Part shown: positions 35,876-49,119 of the stretch, in pieces
Layout of the letters: each line of letters begins with the position of its first letter
Position numbering within the stretch: position 1 is the stretch's first letter
Source: Diphasiastrum complanatum
Taxonomy: Eukaryota > Streptophyta > Lycopodiopsida > Lycopodiales > Lycopodiaceae
Assembly (NCBI GenBank): GCA_029204225.1
Contig: CM055098.1
Location: 17,577,303 to 17,641,302, forward strand
Direction: 5' to 3'
DNA length: 64,000 nucleotides
The notes under the pieces: model-generated
The model's input: only the letters and a program-made list of their open reading frames with translations
What the model was told of the DNA's origin: nothing
Databases searched by the model: none
Made by a program: the position numbers and the translations under genes

Positions 35876-38800
35876 ATGGTCAATAGGTTGGCATAGAACT
35901 CGTGAATCACTTGGCACTAGAAGTTTCTCTCATGAATGGTATTCTATACTTCCTGACAAGCTTACATCTGTTTCTCATCGTTCGGTATATTCAAAGCATT
36001 GAAACATAGCTTAAATAGCTTTGTGAGTTTTACCCTTTTTACGAGCTATGAAACTATGAAAAGAACATCAGGTAACTCTAATTTTATTTAGGAGATGTTG
36101 CAATTTATCTGGACCCAAAATAGGCAAAATAAAAAAGGAAATGGGTGTGGCTGTCATTAGAGATCTAACCAGCATTTGAGCCTCTTACGTTTTTGCCAAG
36201 GTACTCTATCAAGTTTCCTTAGCTCAAGCTTGATATTTCAACAATCTAGTTAGTGTCAACTTTAGAATGACAACTCTAATTGAGATATTATTTTTTGGCT
36301 ATGCAATATGTTCTTGATGCTTGTCGTAAGGGGGATAAACCCAAAGTAAAAAATTTCTGAGATCACAATTCGCTGCAACTATGATATACACATATACATC
36401 ATAGATGCATGGGGTGTTTTGGAACGTGTTCAGGAACACGTTTCGAGTTTTCCGGAACGCTGCCCCATGAACTTTTTTTTTTTTTGCAATATGGGTGTCA
36501 AGTTGCTCCTTTTTTATGAGGAATTCAATTATATATGTGCTAATTCATTCACTGATCAATGCATCTCAAGTGTACGATGAAAATTTTAGCATTTGGGAAT
36601 ATTGACCTCAATGAAATAGATGGTACCCTCTCTAACTCTGTGCTAGCATGATACAAGGACTCCCTCTCTAATGATGAGGCTGAGTCGGTGGTGGTGATGC
36701 CTTGGCTCTGCATCTGCGTGTGCCGCTGCTCCTGCCTCTACCTCTCTCCCTAGCCTGCCTCTCTCCCCAGCCTGGAGCCTGATTATCTTCTTGTTTCGGA
36801 GGTCTTGGTTCAATCGCATTTGATATCCAGTTCCCATTCCTGATGGGGGGGGGGGGGGCGGGCTTGCAACTTTGCGAATCGTAATTTGCTGCAGTGAATT
36901 GTGAACATAATTTTTTTTTATGTGCAATTCGCTTATTAAAAAAAAACAGCAAATCGCTGTTTTTTTTCACATCAATTCGCAAATCGTGAATTGCCAACAA
37001 AGATCTTCGAACCTTTCTTCACACCCAAGAATCTTCAACCATGCATTTTGTACTTGGCTCTCTTTATTGGAGCAAGAGATTGTGGCATGCGTTCTCTAAG
37101 GCCATGAGGGCCAATTCTTGTTTGGCTCGAATGATAAAAAAATGGCGAGTAAAGGGAAGATCGTTGCTTCCAGCTTACGTTCCCGTCCTCGACGGATACG
37201 GAAGTTGGAAGCAACGGGACACACACATATGCTACGGTCGCCCATGACGACACGGGTTCTGCTGCTGCACGCCTTCATTTGCCAAGGTCACGAGAAGGAA
37301 CAAAGGCTAGAGGGTGGGCTTCCAGCTCCAATTGGGTTTTGCTTTGATTAGTGCTTGGCAAGACCAGATCTTGCCATCTTTGGGCCATTGAGCCCTCCCT
37401 CATAAGTAGCTGGTTCCTTTCCCCATTTTTCTGAGCTCCAAGGACTGTTTCTTGGACGGCTCAGCGAACGAGAGCGCTTTTTGGTGATGTTTTTGGGGGC
37501 ACGTGGCGAGCGATAGACTTTCACGCAGCATGAGTAATTCCAGCTTTGGGGAGGAAAAGGGTGACCCCTGATGTTTTTTGCTTGGCTATTCATTTGATTT
37601 CATCATATGTCCATTGAATAACAGATGGCTGCTGAAATAGAATATTTGTGCAACTTTGATATATATGTATATATACAAATGTATATGTATCATAGATGCC
37701 ACACTCGTTCCGGAATGTGTCCCAAAACGCTTTCAGGAACGCGTTCCAGGATTTTGTTCCGAAACGCAATTTTTTTTGTTTGATATGGGTTTCAAAAAAC
37801 AGCTCTTGGGATGGGGGTTTTACAGTAATTTTTGTAATTTTTTTATTTGCTGCAGGAGCCTACAAATCCCTGATAATATGTAGGTATTGTTGATTCACTG
37901 AGTCCTGACGAATTGATTCACTGATTTAGGGTTTGGGGTCTGTGCTCATCACATTGTCATGACCGTGTTATGTGGAGGCCTTTTGGCAAAATGTCAGAGC
38001 TGTGGATATCTAGACCCGCCCTATGCATCCTATCTAATGCCGATGCACTGATTCTATCTCATTTAATTCTATCTCTACAAAATATAACTGAAATTGGTTG
38101 AAACCAGAGAATGGCTGTTTTCTCCTTATTTCAGCATAAGACCTGTTGGACAGCGGGGTTAATTGCAAGATCTTGGGAAAAATGAATGCAACATCTTCAA
38201 TGTTCTATCGGCTTATTGATCTAGTGAATTTGTGTTAGTGAAACATGTCGTAACACAACCAACAAGTTACCATTGCAAGGACCTGCAGGGCATCTGTATC
38301 CAGTAAGTTGGTCCTTGAACAAACATATAGTTTCTGGCTGTATAATGGTATCGTAACAAGGGTCATGGCCACACACTTCGATGGTTAGCTCATCATTTTT
38401 TGTGATTGCCAATATTGTTGTGTTTTTTCCAGATCTATTTGCATCATTGTAATTCTTATAGTAGGTTTCCTTCGGCTGCACTTTGCAACTTCTCAATCAG
38501 ATATGTAGAGTTCACTTTCAAAGCTTCTAGTTTTAAACTTGTTTTGGGACATTTTTTTTCAAAGTTTTGGTTTCCTTTTCTAAAGAGTTTAATATCCACT
38601 ATTGTTCCTAGAGTAAGGTGCTTGTAATGCACTTTTTGTCAACATGATATCTGGAGGCTATAGGGGCATCAAAATTTTAGCTTTAGGGTTTTGGTCCCTT
38701 ATCTCTTCTATGGCATTGCTAGGCAAATGACTTGGGAATCAGTCGAATGTGGTTTGGCCACTTTTGAAACCATCCAATATGTGAAATCTTATCTTGAATC

Positions 38801-39026
38801 AGTTTCGAGTTATGAAATGCCAAATAAAACTTTTTTGATGTTATCGGCCCTGTTCTTGGTATTCCTCGAACTAGGATCGAGTTATGCATGATATGTATAG
38901 GGTTTAGATTACATAAGCAAATTTTTGAATGGAACCAAAAGTGTTTGCAAATTCTCTTAAAAACTTCAAAAAATTCCAATTTATGGCATTGAACCAGCCA
39001 TTATGTACTCAATATATAATATTAAT
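35876..39026. other. Unassigned intron sequence with short dispersed-element pieces
   Basis: No supportable gene in 3.1 kb. Two direct copies of one small repeat lie at about 36375-36520 and 37645-37800. Both start GCAACT(A/T)TGATATA then ATCATAGATGC and contain GGAACG/CGTTCC palindromic words followed by a T run. A G run and Cys-rich shadows at 36640-36930 and the segment 37040-37600 show no family I recognise. Confidence 0.5.
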
Positions 39027-39261
39027 AATATCAGACATGAGGGTCCGGGCCGGATGCTGACATTCCGCGTCCGGCGTCCGGACCCGGACGCGTCCGACCC
39101 CCGGATGCGTCCATATTTTTTTTTTAATTTTATTTTTTTTAGGTAAATAACTCTAATTTTTTTTTAAAAGAATTAAAAAAAAAAACGGACGCGTCCGGAC
39201 CCCCGGACGCACCTTTGGCACGACACGGACGCGCGTTCGGACGCAGGGTCCGCCACCTTAG
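39027..39261. mobile_element. Small TIR element, GTCCGGAC family (copy 1)
   Basis: A compact AT-cored element with GC-rich ends. One end is CAGACATGAGGGTCCGGGC. The other, reverse-complemented, begins AAGGTGGCGGACCCTG. Inside are repeats of GGACGCGTCCG(G/A). Other copies lie at 44895-45109 and 47811-48439, and one end is at 45146. It has no coding capacity. Confidence 0.7.
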
Positions 39262-39287
39262 TATTATATATATCTATATATTTATAT

Positions 39288-40335
39288 CATAGTGGCTGGT
39301 GGTACCGCCATTATGGTACCGTCGGTACCATAATGGTGGTACCGCCAGTACGGTACCACCCTGGGATCCGCGGTACCAGGGTGGTACCATTTTTTAATAT
39401 TTTTTTTAAAATATTTTTAATATTTAATTATTGCCTTTTACATACCAAAATAGGTTAAAAAAAATGAAAAAAGAAAGGGTTCTGGGTGTAAAAAAAGAGG
39501 GTTACAGTACATGGTGCAGGGGACAGGTGCAACAACACATGGGCACTATGGGTGAGGAGACCATGGGGCCAATGGGAGAGCAGCACAGGGGGGGAGCAAC
39601 ACATGGGGGCCGATACAGAGGCACATGGAGGGATGATGGGGATCCACATGGCCGATCAGGTTGTGGGGATAAATAAGCACTCACAATGCCATTGTGAGAG
39701 GCATTTTCAGAGGCTGTGAGAGAGCCAGTGATAGCCAGTGAGAGAGCCAGCGAGAGCCAGTGACAGGTTGTGAGAGGCTGTTTGAGGGCCAGGGTGCTGT
39801 GAGAGGCTGTTCGAGGACCAGGGTGCAGCAAATTCGACTAGGCAGTATCGGCAACGCATGATCTTCTGACCGGTCTTGTTGGTCTTGTCGGCAACCCGCC
39901 TGACAACGTCCACCTCGTCCCACAGACCAGAAAGGTCGGATTGCACCATTGCGATGGAGAAAACTAGGGAAAAAATGCAGATGAAGCTAAAGCTGGAAGG
40001 ATGGAATGCTGGAAAAAAAACAGCAAGGTTCACTGTTGGAGAGACGTTGAAAATGGGCGAAGGCAGGGCAAAGCAAATTAGATGCAAGGCAGGGCGTTGC
40101 GTGGGTGAAGGGCGACGCAAGGAATCGAAGGCAGGCAGGCAAAAACAACAGCGATGGCAGGGCAGAGAGGGCGCAAAATTTTTTTAGAGGAAATGCGAGG
40201 GGGGTGGGTAGGTTTACGTAAAAAAAAAATTAAAAGACTATTAAATAATAAATATATTATTATGTTGTGGTACCACGGTACCAGTATGGTCCCACGGTAC
40301 CGGGATCCGCAGTACCCAGTACCGCGGGACCTATT
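39288..40335 (-). mobile_element. hAT-1: non-autonomous deletion derivative with GGTACC-rich ends
   Basis: Perfect 8-bp target duplications ATTTATAT flank the element (39280-39287 and 40336-40343). Ends are CATAGTGGCTGGTGGTACCG and, inverted, AATAGGTCCCGCGGTACTGG. Both subterminal regions are filled with GGTACC palindromes. The left 550 bp matches the left end of hAT-2 and the right 480 bp matches its right end. That right part includes the BED zinc-finger start on the minus strand (LWDEVDVVRRVADKTNKTGQ, IMRCRYCLVEFAA). It is therefore an internal-deletion (Ds-like) derivative joined at about 39830. Confidence 0.88.
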
Positions 40336-40373
40336 ATTTATATATATATAAAACCAAAAAAAAAAGGTATAGC

Positions 40374-40393
40374 TGGCGGAACGTGTTCCGCCA
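40374..40393. repeat. Inverted repeat between two hAT elements
   Basis: TGGCGGAAC and GTTCCGCCA form 9-bp arms around GT in the 67-bp gap between hAT-1 and hAT-2. It resembles the GGAACG words at 36.4 and 37.7 kb. Confidence 0.7.
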
Positions 40394-40933
40394 ACAACTA
40401 TGATTTATATATAGTGTCCCTTGGTACCGCTGGTATGGTACCGCCGGTACCATATCAGTGGTACCGCCAGTACGGTACCGCCCTAAGATCCGTGGTACCA
40501 GGGCGGTACCATTTTTCATATTTTTTTTTATAAGATTTTTTATATTTAATTTTTGCCTATTACCTACCAAAACAGGTCAAAAAAATGGAAAAAAAAGGGG
40601 TTCTGGGTGTAAAAAAAGAGGGTACAGTAAATGATGCAGGGGACTGGTGCAACAACACATGGGCAATGTGGGTGAGCAGACCATGGGGCCAATGGGAGGG
40701 CAACACAAGGGGGGAGCATCACATGGGTTTAGGGTATAGAGGCACATGGAGGGATGATGGGGATCCACATGGCCAATCAGGCTGTGGGGATAAAATAAGC
40801 ACTCAGAATGCCATTGTGATCGGTCAGAGGCTGTGAGAGAGCTAGTGACAGGCTGTGAGAGGCTGTTTGAGAGCTAGGGTGCTGTGAGAGGGTGTTCGAG
40901 GAGCAAGGTGCTGTGAGGAGAAGGTCGATCGAG

Positions 40934-41278
40934 ATGGCAGAGCACATACCACCGAAGCTCGAGGGAGAAGCCAGGAGGAAGCTCAAGGAAGATATCCGAA
41001 GGCGCAACGAAAGACATCGGAAGCAAGAGGCAGACATTGCAGAGATGCTGCGACAGACTCGGGAGAGACACCCAGAGCTGCAGATCCCCGCCTCCGCTGT
41101 GGCCCCTGCCCCCGCTGTCGAGCTGGATTTGGATGAGCAAATCGGAATGAACTTCACACGGCGGCAGCTCATCATGTCCAGGGAAAGGGCGGCCAGACGT
41201 CGGGCTAACCAGGAGGCAGAGCGAGAGCGACAGAACAATGCACCTGACGAGGGCGAGGAGTCGGTGGAGGATCAGTAG
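40934..41278 (+). CDS. Accessory ORF of hAT-2, small basic coiled-coil protein
   Basis: An intact 114-codon frame from ATG at 40934 (MAEHIPPKLEGEARRKLKED) to TAG. It is rich in Arg, Glu and Lys, predicted helical, with RRRNERHRKQEADIAEMLR, a Pro/Ala linker, and then LDLDEQIGMNFTRRQLIM and an Arg-rich tail ending EEGEESVEDQ-like residues. It is convergent to the transposase. Homologous remnants exist at 48870-49119 and 50150-50200, so it is a conserved part of these elements. No known family is recognised; a DNA-binding or regulatory partner of the transposase (like second proteins of other transposons) is only inference. Confidence 0.6.
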   Translation: MAEHIPPKLEGEARRKLKEDIRRRNERHRKQEADIAEMLRQTRERHPELQIPASAVAPAPAVELDLDEQIGMNFTRRQLIMSRERAARRRANQEAERERQNNAPDEGEESVEDQ

Positions 41279-41802
41279 GCATGTTTAGAATAGATAAGGT
41301 CCAATCGTATGTGGCGGACTGTTGCTATGTAATTTTCGACAGTTTAGGGTGCGGCAAATAACTAGATAGCTGCTTAAAAAAAGGACGGGATATGTAATGT
41401 TATCTTGATACAACGGTAGAATGAATATATAGTTGTTTTTTGTACAACTCGAGCTTGGTCATGTGAAATGCAATCTCTGTATTTTTTTAAATGCAAATGT
41501 AATACATGTGTTTGTGAAATGCCGTTTGGGGTGTAGGGGTAATTGTTGTGCTCATTATGTAGGTGCATTTATGTGAAGCTATCATTCACTTCAATCGAAA
41601 TTAGTTGAAAATAAGTTCACACACGCACACAGAATTTGACATAAAATTGTAAATACAGCATCACATGTTCAGAGCGACATACGCACAATGTGCAGCAAAA
41701 ACAGTACGCCAAATACTGTATATAATGTGAAAAATGATCTGAGTACAATGGTAGACCGTCTGCTAGAGACAAACTATTGAAACTAAAATAACAAAGCCAC
41801 AA

Positions 41803-42501
41803 TCAATGCTCTAGCTCTGACTCAGACGAATGCTTTGGAGACAACTGAGTGCCCCGAGATGACTCTCGCAGCCGATATCTCTGCCTGTCTGGAACTGGCA
41901 TGGGCTGTGTGTCCGAGGAGGAGGACTCCTCACTAGCATCATCCCAATTTGCCTCCGCATCAGCCCCCAAGCAAGCCAAACCAACAACACCTCCTCCAAC
42001 TGGCTGTAATCCTGCACCTCTAGCTGTACCTGGAACCCTGCGTGGTCGTCCTCTCTTCCCTGGCAGTTTCTGTGCCTTGCCTTTCTTGTTCGGTGCACCC
42101 TTGGGCCTTCCTGTTCTCTTGCGGACAAGAAGAGCTGTCAATGCCTCGTCACCCCCATGCAAATCACCTGGCTGGCTAGACTGGGCCTGAGGCCGGCTGG
42201 GATACTAAGCAAAAGAGGGAACTCCCTGTGCACCTGAGCGAGGAGGATGAGCTCGTGGAGTGTGTGCCCGTGGGGCTGCTGTAGGTGGAGGAACTGGCTG
42301 TGCAGGAGGCAAGTACAACGGCGATATGTACTGAAAGGGGCGCTGCAGTGGCCGGTACTGGTACATCGTAGGTGCTGCCAAAGGGGGAGCCAGTGGAGTG
42401 GGTGCTGCCAAAGGAGGAGGATGTGGAGTGGGTGTTGCCACTGGAGGAGCAGCTGGAGGAGCCACTGTGGATGTGGGCGCTGCAAGAGAAAACCTAGGCA
42501 C
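41803..42501 (-). pseudogene. hAT-2 C-terminal segment: Pro/Ala-rich linker plus AT-hooks
   Basis: One frame of 233 codons contains a single in-frame TAG (near 42205). The first half is Pro/Ala-rich (AAPPVATPTPHPPPLAAPTP). The second has TGRPKGAPNKKGK and GKRGRPRRVPGT, two AT-hook cores (GRPKG, RGRPRR), then an acidic Ser tail EESSSSDTQPMP. It is likely the transposase's C-terminal exon or a fused DNA-binding tail. The matching 3' end also occurs at about 50640-50690. Confidence 0.6.
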
Positions 42502-42503
42502 AG

Positions 42504-43200
42504 ATGGTACAGAGACTTCATGATCGGGGCATTCAGGAGGATACTATACAGGCGGTAGTAGCATTGTACATGCGAGTTATTGGCGGGGTCCGACTATCAG
42601 GAGTTATTTCACCGGAGGTGGTCAGTACTATTGGTGTCAAACAGGGATGTCCACTCTCTCCTACACTTTTTGGTCTTTACATTGACGAGCTAGAGCATGT
42701 TATACAGAGTGATGGAGGGGAGGGTTGTACATTGGGCGACCTCATTATTGCTATTCTCCTTTATGCTGATGATGTGGTTTTGCTTTCACGGACGAGAGAG
42801 GGCTTGCAGCGACACTTAGATGCTCTTCTTTCTTTCTGCACACGGTGGGGTTTGTCGGTGAATGTGGCCAAAACTAAGGTTATGGTGTTCAACACCTCTA
42901 GGTCTTTCATGATGCGGCAGGAGCTTCTATGGGATGGTCATCCCCTAGAGGTTGTTGATTCCTATACATATCTAGGAGTACTATTCTCGGGGCCTACGTT
43001 CAGCATGAGACACGCAGCTATTTCACGGGTACGGAAGGGCTATGCCTCACTGATAGATTTGGAAAGACTATGTTTCCGCTCACACATCAGAGATGCGACT
43101 AGTAAGTGTCGGCTCTTTGACACTATGGTTGTGCCCTCAGCTATGTATGCTTCCAAGACATGGAGTACGGGTTTGACAGCTACTGACTGGGCATATATCT
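42504..43200 (+). pseudogene. LINE reverse transcriptase fragment inside hAT-2, open frame
   Basis: An uninterrupted frame of about 232 codons from MVQRLHDRGIQEDTIQAVVA through STIGVKQGCPLSPTLFGLYI, LLYADDVVLLSRTREGLQRH and YTYLGVLFSGPTFSMRH to AMYASKTWSTGLTATDWAYI. It holds the YADD catalytic box of a LINE RT but lacks the fingers and the C-terminus. It has no tail or target duplication. It sits opposite the transposase, exactly where the hAT C-terminal dimerisation domain should continue after TWWTGR. Confidence 0.88.
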
Positions 43201-44496
43201 CCCGGTCCACCAGGTAATGGGGAGCTGCCTCCTCTCTGGATCCTGAGCAGCCGGGTGACCGAACGTGCCCATGCCGAAACGAAATGCAGCTAACTCCTCC
43301 ATGAGTCCGATAGGATCCAAGCCAATGTGTGGACCCACCCTGTAGATGTACTCAAGCCAATCCGCCTTGAGCTCCCTGTCTGATATCTGTGTCGGAGAGA
43401 GGAAGAGGGGATGCAAGATGTGTGCAACGCTGTGGATACTCCTATGAAAGTAGTTCCACCGCGTCTCCCAGATGAACCTCAGCTCCGTCATCCTGCATGA
43501 AGACGAAGCAAATTTTCGAAAAAACTTAACATCGACATAAAACCAAACTAGCAAACACTGAAAAGATAAAGAACAATTTCGCTTACCTCTCTGGCTGCAA
43601 GATGGGTAGCTGTAGGAACTGTTCGATCCGGTTCATGAGTTCATACACCAGTCCAAGTGCGGACCCCTCGTTGTCAGCCATGCGGAGCACAATGTAGAGT
43701 GGTCGAAGCAGTCCTGACAATGTCTGTGCATCCCTCCAGAACTGGTCTCCCCTCACCGTGGAAGAAAAGTGCTCCCCATCCTCCGTGTGCTGAAACGTAC
43801 TGGCACGCCAAAGATCACTGGCAACCATCTGTAGAAGTTGTGCCCTGCACCTGATCAGACGGTCGATGACCACCAGGTCGAATACAAAGCGTGTGGGGGC
43901 TGGCTTACAGAGGTCCAAATGGCTGAAAACCCGGAACATGGCAAGAACACGCCTCTTCCGGGTGACAAAAGTCACCAGGAAGAGGGCCTCGCGGACGATG
44001 GCTCTAACCCAGGGAAGTGCACTATGTCCCCCATCAAAAGGTCTATGTCGTGCGTCGCACAGGGGGTATGGACGATGTGAGGGAACTCGGCCTCTAGCAG
44101 GACACCCATCTGAACACAGTTGGTGACATTGTCCATCACCACCGTAACGACATGCTAGCCCTAGCCATGTGTGTACGGACAACCTCTGAACCAGGGACTC
44201 TCCAGAACGCCCTCCGAAATGTTGTTCTCCCCCGCCACAAGACATGGCCCGTAGGTGTCCAGTAGTCGCTGCCTGTCGGGGACGGACATGCTGCCACAAG
44301 GGGCAGCATTTAAGGTGCCACCATTTTTGGCGCGTGCACCGAGCAGGTGGCCTTTAAGGCGAGTGAGGGACGCAGCAAATTCGACGAGGCAGTATTGGCA
44401 ACGCACGATCTTCTGACCGGTCTTGTTGCTCTTGTCGGCAACCTGCCTGACAATGTCTACCTCGTCCCACAGACCGGAAAGGTTGGATTGCACCAT
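43201..44496 (-). pseudogene. hAT-2 transposase (BED finger, DUF659-like and hAT C-terminal parts), truncated
   Basis: Starts MVQSNLSGLWDEVDIVRQVA and has a BED zinc finger (CQYCLVEFAASLTRLKGHLL). After frame changes it continues VVMDNVTNCVQMGVLLEAEF and CATHDIDLLMGDI (DUF659 catalytic region), then GDQFWRDAQTLSGLLRPLY and YELMNRIEQFLQLPILQPER. A clean GT-AG intron at 43493-43586 precedes MTELRFIWETRWNYFHRSIH and SVAHILHPLFLSPTQ, ending ITWWTGR at the LINE junction. The dimerisation domain is missing. Confidence 0.83.
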
Positions 44497-44894
44497 TGCG
44501 ATGGAGAAAACTAGGGAAAAAATGCTAAAAAGAAATAAAGCTGGAAGGATGGATTGCTGGAAAAAAAACAGCAGGGTTCACTGTTGGAGAGACGCTGAGA
44601 ATGGGCGAAGGCAGTGCGGAGCAAGTCAGATGCAAGGCAGGGCGTTGCGTGGGCGAAGGGCGACGCAAGGAATCGAAGGCAGGCAGGCGGAAACAGTAGT
44701 GATGGCAGGGCGGAGGAGGGCGCAAAAAAATTTGTGATGAAATGCGAGGGGGGCGGGTAGGTTAAGGTAAGAATTTTTTTTTAAAAATATTAAATATTAA
44801 ATAATATTCTATATTGTGGTACCGCGGTACCAGTATGGTCCCGTGGTACCGGAATCCGCAGTACCCAGTACCGCAGGACCTATGATCTATATCT

Positions 44895-45109
44895 AAGGAA
44901 GCGGGACGCAAACGCGCGACGCGTCTGGTTTTTTTTTTTTTTTTTTTTTAATTTTTTTAAAAAAAATTTAGACTTTAAAAAGTATAAAAAAAAATTATGG
45001 CGTCCGGACCCCTGGACGCATCGGTTTTAAAAAAAAAAAAGAAATTGGATGCGTCCGACCCCGCGTCCGGGTCCAGACGCCGGACGCGCATTCCGGCCCG
45101 GACCCTCAT
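44895..45109. mobile_element. Small TIR element, GTCCGGAC family (copy 2, opposite orientation)
   Basis: Begins AAGGAAGCGGGACGCAAACG and ends CGGCCCGGACCCTCAT, the mirror of copy 1. The core is poly-T/A with GGACGC words. It starts ten bases beyond the end of hAT-2. Confidence 0.68.
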
Positions 45110-45402
45110 CCCTGAAATTTATATATATATATTATAATATCAGACATGAGGGTCCGGGCAGGAATGCCCGCGTCCGCGTCCGGACCCGGACGGATCCGAC
45201 CCCCGGATGGGGGGTCGGACGCGTCCCTTTTTTTTTTATTTTTTGGGCTGGAAGCGTCTAGAGGACGCATCCAGCGTCCGGACGCGGACGCGTCCCGGGC
45301 CCAGAACGCGTCCAGGCCTCGGATGCGTTTTTTAAAAAAAAAAAAAAGAAGACGTGGGCCCTGCGGATTGTTCCGCAGTGCCGAGAGTAGGGAAAGACGG
45401 CG

Positions 45403-45405
45403 GGA

Positions 45406-45491
<86 letters not shown>

Positions 45492-45519
45492 TGGTGTTTG
45501 TGTGTGTGTGTGAGATGAG

Positions 45520-45553
<34 letters not shown>
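45403..45553 (+). repeat. (GA)n followed by (GT)n microsatellite
   Basis: An almost pure AG run at 45403-45489 followed by TGTG-rich sequence to about 45553, in the 5' region of hAT-3. Confidence 0.93.
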
Positions 45554-45554
<1 letters not shown>

Positions 45555-45812
45555 GAAAATTGTGTGGTAAGTTGTGTGTGTCAGTGTGTGTGTGTGTGGA
45601 TATTGTTGATTTGTGTGCATACAGTTGTGTGGTGATCTGTGTGTGAGAGACAGAGAGGAAGAGACAGAGAGTGTGAGGGATGGAGAGAGAGGATTCATGT
45701 GTGTGCACAGTGTGTGTGTGAGTTTAGGATTTAGGTTTAAGGGTGCTTGGGTTTGGGATTTAAGGTTTAGGGTGGGAGAGAGAGATTGGATTTGCGTGCT
45801 TCTGTGTGTGCG

Positions 45813-45815
<3 letters not shown>

Positions 45816-45881
<66 letters not shown>
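45816..45881 (+). repeat. (GA)n microsatellite
   Basis: Pure GA run of about 33 units in the hAT-3 leader. Confidence 0.95.
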
Positions 45882-45886
<5 letters not shown>

Positions 45887-45923
45887 GTCGAGGAGAGAGA
45901 TAGATATTAACAAATCTGAAGGG

Positions 45924-48498
<2,575 letters not shown>

Positions 48499-48869
48499 CT
48501 AAACCGTGATGAGACCACCACCCTCCCTGCTGACGTCCCACTGCCCTCCTCTGATGATGAGCCCACATATGATTTAGACGAGACGGTCGACCTTGCAGGG
48601 GATGGTCCACGTGCCCCACCCAGTACTCCCGCATCACGCCCCTTTCCGATGATGGCTGGTCAGAGTTTGCGAGGGAGACAGAGGCTGCTGCCCAAAGACA
48701 GATAGCGCAGAGATGACTCAGAGCATCACAGGCAGGCAGTTCTTCCTAGAGACCCCCCGTGGCAGAGGGAGATGGTCGTCAGAACCGTGCCATTCACTAC
48801 AGGGAGTGAATGGTCACCAGAAGAGTGGATGGTCATCATAACTGTGTCGTTCACTACAGGGAACAAGAA

Positions 48870-49119
48870 CTACTGGCTGGGCCGACAACGAGGGACCCTT
48901 TCCCAGACCATGGCCAGTTGTTCTGCGGTGAAGTTAATTCCAATCCGCTGCGTTTCCTCGCCCTCGCCAACTGGGGCAGGGGGGAGCAGGTTCGAGGACC
49001 GTGAGGGCACGTAGCTGCAGCTCCGGTAGTCGCCCCATTATCTCTCGCTGGCTCTCGTGAAATTCTGCTTCTAGCTTCCGTTCGTTGTGTCGACGGACAT
49101 CTACCAGGACATGCTCCGA
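48870..49119 (-). pseudogene. hAT-3 accessory gene remnant
   Basis: The minus strand reads SEHVLVDVRRHNERKLEAEF, HESQREIMGRLPELQLRA, LTVLEPAPP. After a frameshift it reads QRIGINFTAEQLAMVWERVP then RCRPSQ and stop. It aligns with the hAT-2 accessory protein (EDIRRRNERHRKQEAD, RERHPELQIPASAV, EQIGMNFTRRQLIMSRERAA) in the same order. Again it is convergent with its transposase. Confidence 0.65.

Larger units (their letters stand above)
40411..44884 (-). mobile_element. hAT-2: transposon with transposase, accessory gene and captured LINE fragment
   Basis: 4.5-kb element flanked by ATTTATAT (40403-40410) and ATCTATAT (44885-44892). Ends are ATAGTGTCCCTTGGTACCGC and, inverted, ATAGGTCCTGCGGTACTGGG. 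GGTACC-rich subterminal arrays match hAT-1. It carries a BED-finger transposase on the minus strand, a C-terminal Pro-rich/AT-hook segment on the minus strand and a small basic ORF on the plus strand. A LINE RT fragment replaces the transposase dimerisation region. Multiple defects make it non-autonomous now. Confidence 0.85.

Noticed and set aside
37041-37593. Overlapping 60-80 codon frames on both strands
   Set aside because: Several short frames overlap without a consistent codon pattern or recognised motif; no gene supported.
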